Source of the DNA: Gammaproteobacteria bacterium
Lineage (GTDB): Bacteria; Pseudomonadota; Gammaproteobacteria; Pseudomonadales; Pseudohongiellaceae
Assembly (NCBI GenBank): GCA_029245395.1
Contig: JAQWPL010000009.1
Location: 30,631 to 94,630, forward strand
Reading direction: 5' to 3'
DNA: 64,000 nucleotides
Of this stretch, positions 28,968 through 38,119 are shown piece by piece. The stretch's first letter is position 1; each line of letters begins with the position of its first letter. The notes beneath the pieces were generated by a model. The model saw only the letters and a program-made list of their open reading frames with translations. It was not told where the DNA came from and did not search any database. The position numbers and the translations under genes were made by a program.

Positions 28968-29399
28968 ATGAAGACCATTTCTATGAACAAGGAAACCGCA
29001 CAAAATGACTGGTATGTCATTGATGCGGAAGGAAAAGCTCTGGGCCGCATGGCGACCGAGATAGCTCATCGCCTGCGTGGAAAACACAAACCAGAATATA
29101 CACCTCACGTTGACACCGGCGATTACATCATTGTGGTGAATGCTGAAAAAGTCCACGTGACCGGCAAAAAAGCCACTGACAAACTCTACCAACGCCATTC
29201 GGGCTATCCAGGTGGTCTGAAAACCCGCACTTTCAATGAAATGATTGAAAAAGCACCGGTAGATGTGGTCAAACTGGCCGTCAAGGGCATGATGCCCCGT
29301 AACCCACTAGGCCGCGCCATGCTAAGGAAGTTGAAAGTCTATACAGGCGCTCAGCATCCCCATAGTGCACAGAACCCGGCTGAGTTGAGTCTTGCCTGA
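28968..29399 (+). CDS. rplM: 50S ribosomal protein L13
   Basis: 143-residue large-subunit protein that binds 23S rRNA early in assembly. Nearly every family block is visible: [57 protein letters not shown] and [19 protein letters not shown]. It forms the universal rplM-rpsI pair with the next gene, 70 bases downstream. Confidence 0.98.
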   Translation: MKTISMNKETAQNDWYVIDAEGKALGRMATEIAHRLRGKHKPEYTPHVDTGDYIIVVNAEKVHVTGKKATDKLYQRHSGYPGGLKTRTFNEMIEKAPVDVVKLAVKGMMPRNPLGRAMLRKLKVYTGAQHPHSAQNPAELSLA

Positions 29400-29469
29400 C
29401 CCGAATTTCACGACTATTTTTTAACTACTTTAAGACCTAAAACAGAATTAATTACAGAGACAAAGCGCT

Positions 29470-29862
29470 ATGGCAGCTACTCAATACTACGGAACAGGAC
29501 GCCGCAAAACTTCAACAGCCAGGGTATTCCTGACTACAGGCTCCGGATCTATCACCATAAATAATCGTAGCATTGATGATTTCTTTGGCCGTGAAGTGGC
29601 CAGAATGATTGTACGTCAGCCGCTTGAACTGCTGGAAGTCACTGACAGGTTTGATGTCAAAGTAAATGTCGCCGGTGGTGGCAGTTTTGGGCAAGCAGGT
29701 GCTATCCGCCATGGTATCACCAGGGCCCTGATTCAATTTGATGAAGAAAATCGTCCCACATTGCGCAAAGCAGGATTTGTTACCCGTGACGCCAGAGAAG
29801 TTGAACGCAAGAAAGTCGGGTTGCGCAAAGCAAGAAAACGTCCACAGTACTCAAAGCGTTAA
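29470..29862 (+). CDS. rpsI: 30S ribosomal protein S9
   Basis: 130-residue small-subunit protein whose C-terminal tail reaches the P-site tRNA; here the tail ends [12 protein letters not shown], the conserved form. [16 protein letters not shown] at the N-terminus and [23 protein letters not shown] in the middle are the family signatures. It is the second gene of the rplM operon and is followed by a strong terminator. Confidence 0.98.
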   Translation: MAATQYYGTGRRKTSTARVFLTTGSGSITINNRSIDDFFGREVARMIVRQPLELLEVTDRFDVKVNVAGGGSFGQAGAIRHGITRALIQFDEENRPTLRKAGFVTRDAREVERKKVGLRKARKRPQYSKR

Positions 29863-29907
29863 GCGTAGAGCGAATAAAAGGGCTTGTTTTGAAGCCTCTC
29901 AAAAAAG

Positions 29908-29936
29908 CGCTGGAATTTTTTCCGGCGTTTTTTTTT
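29908..29936 (+). terminator. Rho-independent terminator after rpsI
   Basis: CGCTGGAA-TTTT-TTCCGGCG pairs over eight bases (one G-T) and is followed by nine T residues. Confidence 0.92.
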
Positions 29937-29979
29937 GTTGAATTTTCAAGTATTTGGGAGGTTTTGCGTGTCAATCTCC

Positions 29980-30008
29980 TTGAAAAAAATGGCCCAATTT
30001 AGTAGTAT
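29980..30008 (+). promoter_or_regulatory. Sigma-70-type promoter of the cytochrome bc1 operon
   Basis: TTGAAA and TAGTAT with a 17-base spacer, followed by GCGCGCTCC. The box and discriminator closely resemble those of the rplM promoter. The leader to the petA start is about 65 bases. Confidence 0.75.
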
Positions 30009-30079
30009 GCGCGCTCCGAATATGGCCTCTGATTCAGGCTTCCTGCCAGAGAAAAAGTTAGAAAAAGGAGAACCACACA

Positions 30080-30712
30080 GTGAGTGATGGCACAGCTCAT
30101 TCCGCTAATCCAAACGCCGAAAATACTGTTAATACGAAGCGCAGACGGTTTCTTATAGGGAGTACCACATTGGTTGGTGCTGTGGGCGCCGCTGGCGCCG
30201 CTGTACCTTTTGTCGGTTCATGGAACCCCAGTGCCAGAGCTTTGGCAACTGGCGCTCCCATTACCATCGATATAAGCCGATTGAACCCAGGCGAGTTGCT
30301 TGGACCGATGCCAGCCTGGCGAGGCCAGCCTGTGTATGTCTTCATGCGTGAAGAGTCCACCCTGGAAAGCCTCAATGCTAGAACCGAGCTACTTGCCGAT
30401 CCGGATTCCGAAGAAGATCAGCAGCCCGAATATTGTCAGAATGAATTCCGTTCAATAAATCCGGAAGTGATGATCATGGTGGGCCTGTGTACTCACCTGG
30501 GTTGTGCGCCCATTCTAAATGCTGAAGTAATACCGCAGGATTACGATCCAGATTGGCAAGGCGGCTTCTTCTGCCCCTGTCACGGTTCCATGTTTGATCT
30601 GGCTGGTCGTGTCTACAGCGGTGTGCCAGCACCGGACAATCTTGTCGTTCCGCCCCATTTCTATGAAACCGATTCAGTGGTGGTAATCGGTCTGGATGGG
30701 GAGAATTCCTGA
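30080..30712 (+). CDS. petA: Ubiquinol-cytochrome c reductase Rieske iron-sulfur subunit
   Basis: 210-residue subunit carrying the 2Fe-2S cluster of the bc1 complex. The start is GTG 30080 with AAGGAG upstream. KRRRFLIGSTTLVGAVGAAG (residues 20-39) is a Tat-type signal anchor. The cluster motifs CTHLGCAP and CPCHGSMFD are intact, providing two Cys and two His ligands. The stop overlaps the next start by one base (TGATG), indicating translational coupling with the cytochrome b/c1 gene. Confidence 0.97.
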   Translation: MSDGTAHSANPNAENTVNTKRRRFLIGSTTLVGAVGAAGAAVPFVGSWNPSARALATGAPITIDISRLNPGELLGPMPAWRGQPVYVFMREESTLESLNARTELLADPDSEEDQQPEYCQNEFRSINPEVMIMVGLCTHLGCAPILNAEVIPQDYDPDWQGGFFCPCHGSMFDLAGRVYSGVPAPDNLVVPPHFYETDSVVVIGLDGENS

Positions 30713-32748
30713 TGTCTGAATTAGAAAGTAGCTCATCCACGTCCGACAACAAAAATAACAATGGCCTTATGGCCTGGATCGATGCCCGATTGCCTGTGAC
30801 CAAGACAATCGAAAAGCATATGACCAAGTATTATGCGCCGAAGAATTTCAATGTCTGGTATGTATTTGGCATCCTGGCCACTGTGGTTCTGGCCAATCAA
30901 TTGCTCACTGGCATCTGGCTCACCATGCATTATGTCCCCAGCTCCGAAGCGGCTTTTGCTTCTGTTGAATACATCATGCGCGATGTGGATTACGGCTGGA
31001 TATTGCGCTACATGCACTCTACAGGCGCTTCAGCGTTTTTTGCTGTGATTTATCTGCACATGTTCCGTGCCTTGATGTATGGCTCCTACCGCAAACCCAG
31101 AGAGTTGATCTGGATTTTTGGCATGGCAATCTTCCTGGTACTGATGGCTGAGGGCTTCATGGGCTACGTGCTGCCTTGGGGGAATATGTCTTATTGGGGT
31201 GCTAACGTCATTGTCAGTCTGTTTGGCGCCATTCCCTTTATAGGGGAAAGTCTGATGGTCTGGGTACAGGGCGATTTTCTGATCTCTGGTGCAACCCTGA
31301 ACCGTTTCTTTGCCTTGCATGTAGTGGCCCTGCCACTAGTGCTGGTGTTTCTGGTATTCCTGCATCTACTTGCACTGCATGAAGTGGGTTCTAACAATCC
31401 TGATGGTATTGAAATAAAAGACAACAAGGATGACAAAGGCATTCCGCTTGACGGCATTCCTTTCCATCCCTACTACTCGGTGCATGACCTGGTGGCGGTT
31501 GTGGTCTTCCTGTTTGTGTTTTGTTTCATATTGTTCTTCATGCCGGAAATGGGCGGCTATTTCCTGGAGTACGCGAATTTCACTGAAGCTGATAACCTGG
31601 CAACACCTGAACATATTGCGCCGGTTTGGTATTTCACGCCTTTCTATTCCATGCTGCGTGCAGTGACATATCCGTTGTTTGGCCTGGATGCTAAATTTTG
31701 GGGGCTGGTGGTTATGGCAGCTGCTATTGCAATCCTCTTTGTAATGCCCTGGCTAGACAAGAGTCCGGTCAAATCCATGCGCTACAAAGGCTGGTATAGC
31801 CGCATCACTTTGATGCTCTTTGTTGTCAGCTTCGTGATATTAGGAGTGCTTGGAGTGTGGTCTCCTACAGATGGTAGAACAGCTCTTGCACAATTATGCA
31901 CAGTTCTTTATTTCGCCTATTTCATTTTTATGCCCTGGTACACCCGCAAAGAGCAGACACGTCTGCCACCAGAAAGGGTGACAGGTCGTTTTATTTCCAT
32001 TCCCCAGTTGATTCTTGCATTAGTACTGATAGTGGGACTCACAGTATTGCCACTCATGGCCGTTGCTGCTGAAGCGGAAGTGGAACTTGAGCATGTGGAA
32101 ATGGATTTGACTGACACTGAATCACTGCAGTCAGGTGCCATGACATTCATCAATTACTGCATGGGTTGTCATTCCGCCGCATACTCCAGATATAACCGGG
32201 TTGCTGCTGACCTGGACATCCCGGAAGAGCTGATGGAAGAGTACATGATCTTTGATGAAGACACGGCAATTGGCGATTTGATGATCAGTTCAATGTCCGA
32301 AGACTTGGGCGCTTATGCTTTCGGAATCGCCCCACCGGATCTAACGCTTGTTGCCAGGGCCCGCGCAACAACCTCGGCGAGTGGTACAGATTGGCTCTAC
32401 GGTTACCTGACCGGTTTTTATGAAGATGAAAGCCGTCTGTTTGGCGTCAATAACAGAGTCTTAGCCAATGTGGCTATGCCCAACGTGCTTGAAGGTCTGC
32501 AGGGCGTACAGCACTGCGAGGATGCAGAGCATTGTGACCATCTGGTGCTCGAAGAAGGCACTGGAACTTTAAGTGAAGAAGAATTCGAGGAAGTTGTCTA
32601 TGACCTGGTCAATTTTCTGTATTACATTGGTGAGCCTTCAAGACTCGATCGCCAGAGAATCGGTGGATATGTGTTGTTGTTCCTCGCTTTCCTGTGGGTA
32701 TTTGCCTGGTTGCTTAACAGGGAATACTGGAAGGACGTAGGTCACTAG
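30712..32748 (+). CDS. petBC: Fused cytochrome b / cytochrome c1 of the bc1 complex
   Basis: A single 678-residue frame holds both subunits. Residues 1-430 are cytochrome b: haem ligands His102/His116 and His203/His218, and a Qo motif PVWY (304-307), a known variant of PEWY. Residues 431-453 form a further membrane segment ending MAVAAEAEV, which looks like a cleavable signal for the c1 part. Residues 455-678 are cytochrome c1 with haem site C483-MG-C486-H487, a probable axial Met589 (NVAMPN) and a C-terminal anchor (650-668). In Bradyrhizobium FbcH a similar fusion is cut after translation; most gammaproteobacteria have separate petB and petC. sspA follows 51 bases later. Confidence 0.95.
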   Translation: MSELESSSSTSDNKNNNGLMAWIDARLPVTKTIEKHMTKYYAPKNFNVWYVFGILATVVLANQLLTGIWLTMHYVPSSEAAFASVEYIMRDVDYGWILRYMHSTGASAFFAVIYLHMFRALMYGSYRKPRELIWIFGMAIFLVLMAEGFMGYVLPWGNMSYWGANVIVSLFGAIPFIGESLMVWVQGDFLISGATLNRFFALHVVALPLVLVFLVFLHLLALHEVGSNNPDGIEIKDNKDDKGIPLDGIPFHPYYSVHDLVAVVVFLFVFCFILFFMPEMGGYFLEYANFTEADNLATPEHIAPVWYFTPFYSMLRAVTYPLFGLDAKFWGLVVMAAAIAILFVMPWLDKSPVKSMRYKGWYSRITLMLFVVSFVILGVLGVWSPTDGRTALAQLCTVLYFAYFIFMPWYTRKEQTRLPPERVTGRFISIPQLILALVLIVGLTVLPLMAVAAEAEVELEHVEMDLTDTESLQSGAMTFINYCMGCHSAAYSRYNRVAADLDIPEELMEEYMIFDEDTAIGDLMISSMSEDLGAYAFGIAPPDLTLVARARATTSASGTDWLYGYLTGFYEDESRLFGVNNRVLANVAMPNVLEGLQGVQHCEDAEHCDHLVLEEGTGTLSEEEFEEVVYDLVNFLYYIGEPSRLDRQRIGGYVLLFLAFLWVFAWLLNREYWKDVGH

Positions 32749-32799
32749 CCAATAACAAGGTTTTCCATTTAACTGATTATTAATTTTTGAGGCGAGATT

Positions 32800-33438
32800 A
32801 TGGGAGTTGTTACAAAACGCTCTTCAATGCTTTTCTACTCCGACGGTACCAGCCAGTACAGTCATCGTGTGCGTATAGTCCTGGCTGAAAAAGGAGTAAC
32901 CGTAGATATTATGGACGTTGATGTCCATGACAAACCAGAGGATCTGGCTGACCTCAATCCGTATAACAGTTTGCCCACCCTGGTTGACCGCGACCTGGTA
33001 TTGTATGAACCCAATATCATGATGGAATACCTGGATGAGCGTTTCCCACATCCACCTCTGTTTCCAGTTTATCCAGTAGCCAGGGCGCAAAGCCGCTTGT
33101 GGATGCACAGGATTGAGAAGGATTGGTGCGTGTTGGTAGACAAGTTACAAGCAGAAGACGGCACTGCTAGCCAGTTGGATAAGGCGCGCAAAGAACTAAG
33201 AGAAAGTATTGTTTCTATTTCTCCTATCTTTTCAGAGAAACTTTTTTTCATGAATGAAGAATTCACTATAGTGGATTGTTGTGTCTTGCCTATACTTTGG
33301 CGCTTGCCGGAAATCGGTATTAAGTTGCCTGAAACCAAGGCTACCAAACCTTTGTTGGAATATCGGGATCGACTGTTTGAACGTGAATCTGTGCAGGAAA
33401 GCCTTTCTGAGCAAGAAAAGGAAATGAAGACATTATAA
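32800..33438 (+). CDS. sspA: Stringent starvation protein A
   Basis: 212-residue protein with a glutathione-transferase fold that binds RNA polymerase and modulates starvation and virulence gene expression. The N-terminal thioredoxin-like part has SMLFYSDGTSQYSHRVRIVLAEKG, and LPTLVDRDLVLYEPNIMMEYLDERFPHPPL follows; the C-terminal part is helical. It lacks the catalytic residues of active transferases, as SspA does. The position after petABC and before sspB is the usual one. Confidence 0.95.
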   Translation: MGVVTKRSSMLFYSDGTSQYSHRVRIVLAEKGVTVDIMDVDVHDKPEDLADLNPYNSLPTLVDRDLVLYEPNIMMEYLDERFPHPPLFPVYPVARAQSRLWMHRIEKDWCVLVDKLQAEDGTASQLDKARKELRESIVSISPIFSEKLFFMNEEFTIVDCCVLPILWRLPEIGIKLPETKATKPLLEYRDRLFERESVQESLSEQEKEMKTL

Positions 33439-33481
33439 GCAGGAATTTCTGTCAGGTTGTTTCCCTTGAGGATCTAATCCA

Positions 33482-33898
33482 ATGACAATGACTTCTCACC
33501 GCCCTTATATGATAAGGGCGCTAAATGAATGGATTCTCGAGAATAATTGCACGCCGTATATTCTGGTCAATGCCTATGCCAATGATGTTCAGGTTCCCCA
33601 GAATTTTGTCAAGGATGGTCAAATCATCCTGAACATTTCTCCGGTGGCTGTACAGAACCTGGCAATTTCCAATGACGGGATTGAGTTTAATGGACGCTTT
33701 GGCGGGATACCGACCAGGGTGTCTGTGCCGACTCATGCGGTATTGGGGATCTACGCCAAAGAAAACGGTCAAGGTATGATCTTCGACACCGATGATCCTA
33801 TACCGGAGCCGCCGGATCCGGGGTCTGATAAGAAGCCAGAAAAAGACAGCGAGAAATCCAAACCAAGTAGACCCGATCTAAGAATTGTTAAATCGTAG
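33482..33898 (+). CDS. sspB: ClpXP adaptor SspB
   Basis: 138-residue adaptor that delivers SsrA-tagged proteins to ClpXP. The folded substrate-binding part is at residues 1-105 (RPYMIRALNEWILENNCTPYILVNA, then VSVPTHAVLGIYAKENG). It is followed by a flexible acidic/proline linker (about 106-130) and a short C-terminal ClpX-binding motif PDLRIVKS. It forms the sspAB pair, with a gap of 43 bases. Confidence 0.95.
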   Translation: MTMTSHRPYMIRALNEWILENNCTPYILVNAYANDVQVPQNFVKDGQIILNISPVAVQNLAISNDGIEFNGRFGGIPTRVSVPTHAVLGIYAKENGQGMIFDTDDPIPEPPDPGSDKKPEKDSEKSKPSRPDLRIVKS

Positions 33899-33948
33899 GA
33901 CCCGGTTTTACTTACCTTGTAGCCACAGTTTAAGTGAGTTACCCGAAC

Positions 33949-34524
33949 CTAGTTAATATATTCGAAAGCTCTTACTACCTTCGTAACGCCTCTGGTATTG
34001 CTAACTAACTCAACGGCAGTATCTGCTTCTGACTGGGTAAGTAATCCCATCAGATAAACAACACCATTTTCAGTAACCACCTTGGTTCGCCTCCCACTGA
34101 CTTCAGAATCGGCCAACATTAGTGTCTTGATTTTTGCTGATAGCCAGGCGTCATTACTTCGAGACAGGAAGGTTGTAGAACCGGCCACTTCAAGTTCGTT
34201 GTAGACCTCTTTTACTCGTGAGCTTGAAGTACGTGCTACGCGTGTAGCGAGGTTTTTTGTGTCCTGGGAAGGGACCTGCCCAACCAGGAGTACAGTACCG
34301 TTGAAACTGACCACATTAATGTGAGAATTTTTTAGTTGTTCATCGGCCGCAGTCATATTGACTTTGATAGTGGTTTCGATGCTGCTGTCATCGACAAGAG
34401 CGCCCACGGAGCGGCGCCCCCTGTCTTCCTGTATGCCTTCATCACCAGTAGTGGCGCTAATTACTGTTGCGCAGCTGTTAAGAAGACAAAGCATGCTAAA
34501 TACAATCCCCAGACGAAGCGCCAT
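33949..34524 (-). CDS. dolP: Outer-membrane lipoprotein DolP (dual BON domain)
   Basis: 191-residue lipoprotein (formerly YraP) that supports outer-membrane integrity near division sites. Lipobox LLNSC at about residues 15-19; two BON domains follow (about 45-110 and 120-190, with NVVSFNGTVLLVGQVPSQ and KVVTENGVVYLMGLLTQSEAD). ATG 34524 is chosen because GGAGGTGAT, a near-perfect ribosome binding site, lies nine bases upstream inside the last codons of gmhA; a TTG two codons earlier is too close to it. It is translationally linked to gmhA. Confidence 0.92.
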   Translation of the reverse strand: MALRLGIVFSMLCLLNSCATVISATTGDEGIQEDRGRRSVGALVDDSSIETTIKVNMTAADEQLKNSHINVVSFNGTVLLVGQVPSQDTKNLATRVARTSSSRVKEVYNELEVAGSTTFLSRSNDAWLSAKIKTLMLADSEVSGRRTKVVTENGVVYLMGLLTQSEADTAVELVSNTRGVTKVVRAFEYIN

Positions 34525-34526
34525 GG

Positions 34527-35147
<621 letters not shown>

Positions 35148-35537
35148 TTAAAAAGCATTTTTAATCCACTGGTATTTCAGTCTGTCTGCACTTCCTGAGA
35201 TGCCGATTACATCAAACCGGCAAGGCGCCCTATTAGTAAGACCATTTTTTTGCAGGAAGTGCTGCGCAGTGCGCCGAATTTTTTGTTGTTTCTGGAAACT
35301 GACGGTTTCAACTGCTGTTCCATATTCCTGGTGTTCGCGATATCTCACCTCAATAAAGACCAGTACATCTCCCTGGCGTGCAATTAAGTCGATTTCCCCC
35401 ATGCGGGAATGGTAGTTTGTCTGGAAGTCCCGTAATCCCTGCCGTTGAAGAAATTTTCTAGCCCTATTCTCGTACAGTTGTCCTTTTCTGATTACCGGCA
35501 AAAAGGAAAGCAGGTAACCCTTCAATGAAGTAAACAT
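35148..35537 (-). CDS. yraN: YraN family (UPF0102) nuclease-like protein
   Basis: 129-residue protein with an endonuclease-like fold related to Holliday-junction resolvases; the cellular role is unknown. The family core GEIDLIARQGDVLVFIEVRYRE spans about residues 46-67 with the Glu, Asp and Glu-x-Arg positions, and AVETVSFQKQQKIRRTAQHFL follows. The 18-residue N-terminal hydrophobic stretch (LKGYLLSFLPVI) is longer than usual. It sits between lpoA and gmhA as in E. coli. Confidence 0.9.
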   Translation of the reverse strand: MFTSLKGYLLSFLPVIRKGQLYENRARKFLQRQGLRDFQTNYHSRMGEIDLIARQGDVLVFIEVRYREHQEYGTAVETVSFQKQQKIRRTAQHFLQKNGLTNRAPCRFDVIGISGSADRLKYQWIKNAF

Positions 35538-35564
35538 ACAACCCTCCCTGGCTGAGATGAGTGT

Positions 35565-37439
35565 TCACTGTGCCTGTAATTGGATTTGCGCCAGTCCCTC
35601 TGAAACCTGTGCCCAGCTTAATTCTCTGATGATGTTGTGGTTTTCCCCCAACTTCAGCAGTCCAGTTGCACCATAAATTTGGCTATCAGGTACAGTTTCA
35701 AGCTGCTTCAGTCGTGGGTAGAGTCTAAAAGCATCTATGCCGAATGCCTGCAAACGTAAAGTAAGGGAACTGTTCTGTGGAAACAGGGTGGTCGCTTTTT
35801 CCTTCAGTTCATCATTGAAATTTAGTACCCAGGGACTATCACCAAAAATAATTCCATTCAGATCATAATCTACCTGCGGTCTGGGTAACCCAGAATAGAT
35901 GTCCTGAGTGGCATAGACAGGAATATCTCCGGCATACAAGTAAGCTAGTGTCGGTTTGATTTGCCGGGCTGGCCCTGGATCTGATACCAGGAAAATCATG
36001 TCGATATCCTGGCGCCTCCTCTGGGTAAATGCCAGCTCTTCTCTTATTAAATCGCCAATCCTGTTTTTTCTGGTATCACTGTCGTTTATATCCAGTAGGG
36101 CTTCCAGTACAGTCGTGTAATTGTCACGGAACTCTTCATGGGCAACAATATGCCCACCCAGTGTTAACCAGTGATTGATAAAGCTATCACGTTTGCGTTG
36201 GTAGAAATCGTCAGTTGTCTGTTCTGGACTTAACACAGCAGCATAGCGATGCCCATCCTGCCAGGCTTTTTCAGCAATCTGCACTGATTCATTTTCAGGT
36301 GATAAGGCAAACTGGTACAGGCTATTCGAAAGTGGGCTTGAACCTTCCAGATTATTTAATGCCAGTGTTGGAACCGGTAAGGAACGTTGATTATGCAGCT
36401 GGGTAATATGTTCTTTCAGCAGAGGTCCAATAACCATCTCAGCTCCTTCATTGACTGCCTGAAAATACTGATCGAGGATATTGTTGGACTCATCGGTGTT
36501 GTAAAATCTGAGAGTTGGTACCTTGCCGCCGATCTCCATAACATCATAATAGGCGCTCATGAACCCGTCCCGAATCACTCTGCCTGATTGGGTATTTAAT
36601 GGCAGGAGCAGAGCAATGGTGTCAGGCCGCTCCTCGGCCATGGTTTCAACTAGTTGCATGGCCTGAGGCATAGAGACTGCAGCGGGGTGTCTGATCCATG
36701 AAGAACGCCATCGAGCGAGCTCAACCAATTGGCGATCAAGGTTGTGCTGGAAGGCTTTACCAATTACCGCAAGTTCATACCAGCCTTGGAATTCAAAGCG
36801 TCTTTCCTGCTCAGCAAGGGCCATGAGTTCATCAGGTTCAAGCGCAGTTAGGTTCTTCCAGATTAATTCGTGGTTAATAGGCACCATGTCCAATTGCAGC
36901 AGTTGGTCAACCTGAATTCTGTCCTGAGCACTTTTCAGCCTATTGCCAGTAATTTCATACAGATCTGCCCGTAACAGACGAATTGTCATTTGCCGGAAAT
37001 CGGGTAGTTGGGGGAGTTGTTCCATGCGTCGGTTGACAAGCAGTTGCAGGGCAAGAAGAGGTTGATCGTAATCTGCATATAGTTGAGCGTGTAGCACAAG
37101 GATGTCTATTGCCAGATCCAGTGGCAAGAAATCTGTTTCCAAAGTCTCCAGCAGGAGGAGAGCATCGTTGTCCCTTTCTATACTCCTGAGCAGTTGTGCT
37201 GCCTGCAACTGCAGGGCCTCTTTTTGAGGACTGACTTCCTGTGCAGCCCGGCCCAACAGAATTTGTATGTCTGATTCATGGCTAACAGGAGATATTTCCG
37301 GGGCGCGGGTGACAAATTCTGGTTGGTCTGTTACCGGTCCTGTAGAGCAGGCGGTCAAAAGGATGCCCAGAATACAGGCGCACAATTTTCCGGCAAAGGA
37401 AGAGGAAAGGATGCTATTGGATAATGGTTGCTGGGTCAT
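35565..37439 (-). CDS. lpoA: Penicillin-binding protein activator LpoA
   Basis: 624-residue outer-membrane lipoprotein that reaches through the periplasm to activate PBP1a. The lipobox is LLTAC (Cys31). The N-terminal part (about 50-260) is TPR-like helical (LLRSIERDNDALLLLETLE, LLALQLLVNRRMEQLPQ). The C-terminal part (about 270-620) is a periplasmic-binding-protein-like domain (IALLLPLNTQSGRVIRDGFM, MVIGPLLKEHITQL). It lies upstream of yraN on the same strand. In E. coli rsmI is next to lpoA; here a thioredoxin-fold gene has been inserted between them. Confidence 0.93.
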   Translation of the reverse strand: MTQQPLSNSILSSSFAGKLCACILGILLTACSTGPVTDQPEFVTRAPEISPVSHESDIQILLGRAAQEVSPQKEALQLQAAQLLRSIERDNDALLLLETLETDFLPLDLAIDILVLHAQLYADYDQPLLALQLLVNRRMEQLPQLPDFRQMTIRLLRADLYEITGNRLKSAQDRIQVDQLLQLDMVPINHELIWKNLTALEPDELMALAEQERRFEFQGWYELAVIGKAFQHNLDRQLVELARWRSSWIRHPAAVSMPQAMQLVETMAEERPDTIALLLPLNTQSGRVIRDGFMSAYYDVMEIGGKVPTLRFYNTDESNNILDQYFQAVNEGAEMVIGPLLKEHITQLHNQRSLPVPTLALNNLEGSSPLSNSLYQFALSPENESVQIAEKAWQDGHRYAAVLSPEQTTDDFYQRKRDSFINHWLTLGGHIVAHEEFRDNYTTVLEALLDINDSDTRKNRIGDLIREELAFTQRRRQDIDMIFLVSDPGPARQIKPTLAYLYAGDIPVYATQDIYSGLPRPQVDYDLNGIIFGDSPWVLNFNDELKEKATTLFPQNSSLTLRLQAFGIDAFRLYPRLKQLETVPDSQIYGATGLLKLGENHNIIRELSWAQVSEGLAQIQLQAQ

Positions 37440-37549
37440 GATGTTATAAAGGATAGTATAACCTTATTTATTTGTGGCAACATTGCCTGACTTTTTTACA
37501 TTGTCCTTTACATAGACATTCATTTTTTAACTACATTACAGGTTGAACT

Positions 37550-38119
37550 ATGGCACTTACTCCATCAAACATGCTTGCCCTTGGCACTGTGGCACCTGAC
37601 TTTTCCCTCCCTGATACCCAAGGCAACACAGTGACACTGGCCGATTTCCAGGATTCACCTGCTTTGGTCGTGGCCTTTATCTGCAATCATTGCCCTTTTG
37701 TTAAACATATTCGGCCACAAATTGCTGCCCTGGCCGATGATTACCTGTCAAAAGGTGTCGCCTTTGTGGCAATCAATTCCAATGATATTGAGGCCTTCCC
37801 GGACGACAATATGGAACATATGCAAAAGGAAGCCGAAGACGCAGGTTATCATTTTCCTTACTTACTGGATGAAAGTCAGACCATTGCCAAAGCCTATGAT
37901 GCCGCCTGCACACCGGACTTTTATCTGTTCGGGCAAGACAGCACGTTGGTATACAGGGGGCAGTTGGACCGGAGTCGTCCTGGCAATGACATTCCTGTAA
38001 GTGGAGAAGATTTACGCGCTGCGCTTGATAAGGTTTTGGCTGGAGAGACGGTTCCGGAAGAGCAAATTCCCAGTGTCGGATGCAATATCAAGTGGAAGCC
38101 CGGCAATGAGCCAGATTGA
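37550..38119 (+). CDS. Thioredoxin-fold protein (AhpC/TSA-like, CNHC motif)
   Basis: 189 residues, cytoplasmic by absence of a signal peptide. The redoxin fold is evident: GTVAPDFSLPDTQGNTVTLADF, then VAFICNHCPFVKHIRPQI with a C-x-x-C pair at Cys45 and Cys48, and a conserved cis-Pro region DAACTPDFYLFG. This group is annotated as thioredoxin family and may be a disulfide reductase or peroxidase; the partner is unknown. It is divergent from lpoA and its end overlaps the rsmI start by 14 bases, so the two genes are coupled. Confidence 0.87.
   Translation: MALTPSNMLALGTVAPDFSLPDTQGNTVTLADFQDSPALVVAFICNHCPFVKHIRPQIAALADDYLSKGVAFVAINSNDIEAFPDDNMEHMQKEAEDAGYHFPYLLDESQTIAKAYDAACTPDFYLFGQDSTLVYRGQLDRSRPGNDIPVSGEDLRAALDKVLAGETVPEEQIPSVGCNIKWKPGNEPD

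Noticed and set aside
30712..32748. Sequencing error fusing petB and petC
   Set aside because: The fusion is in one frame with a well-formed linker and signal-like segment, so an artefact is not the simplest reading, though a missed stop codon cannot be fully excluded.
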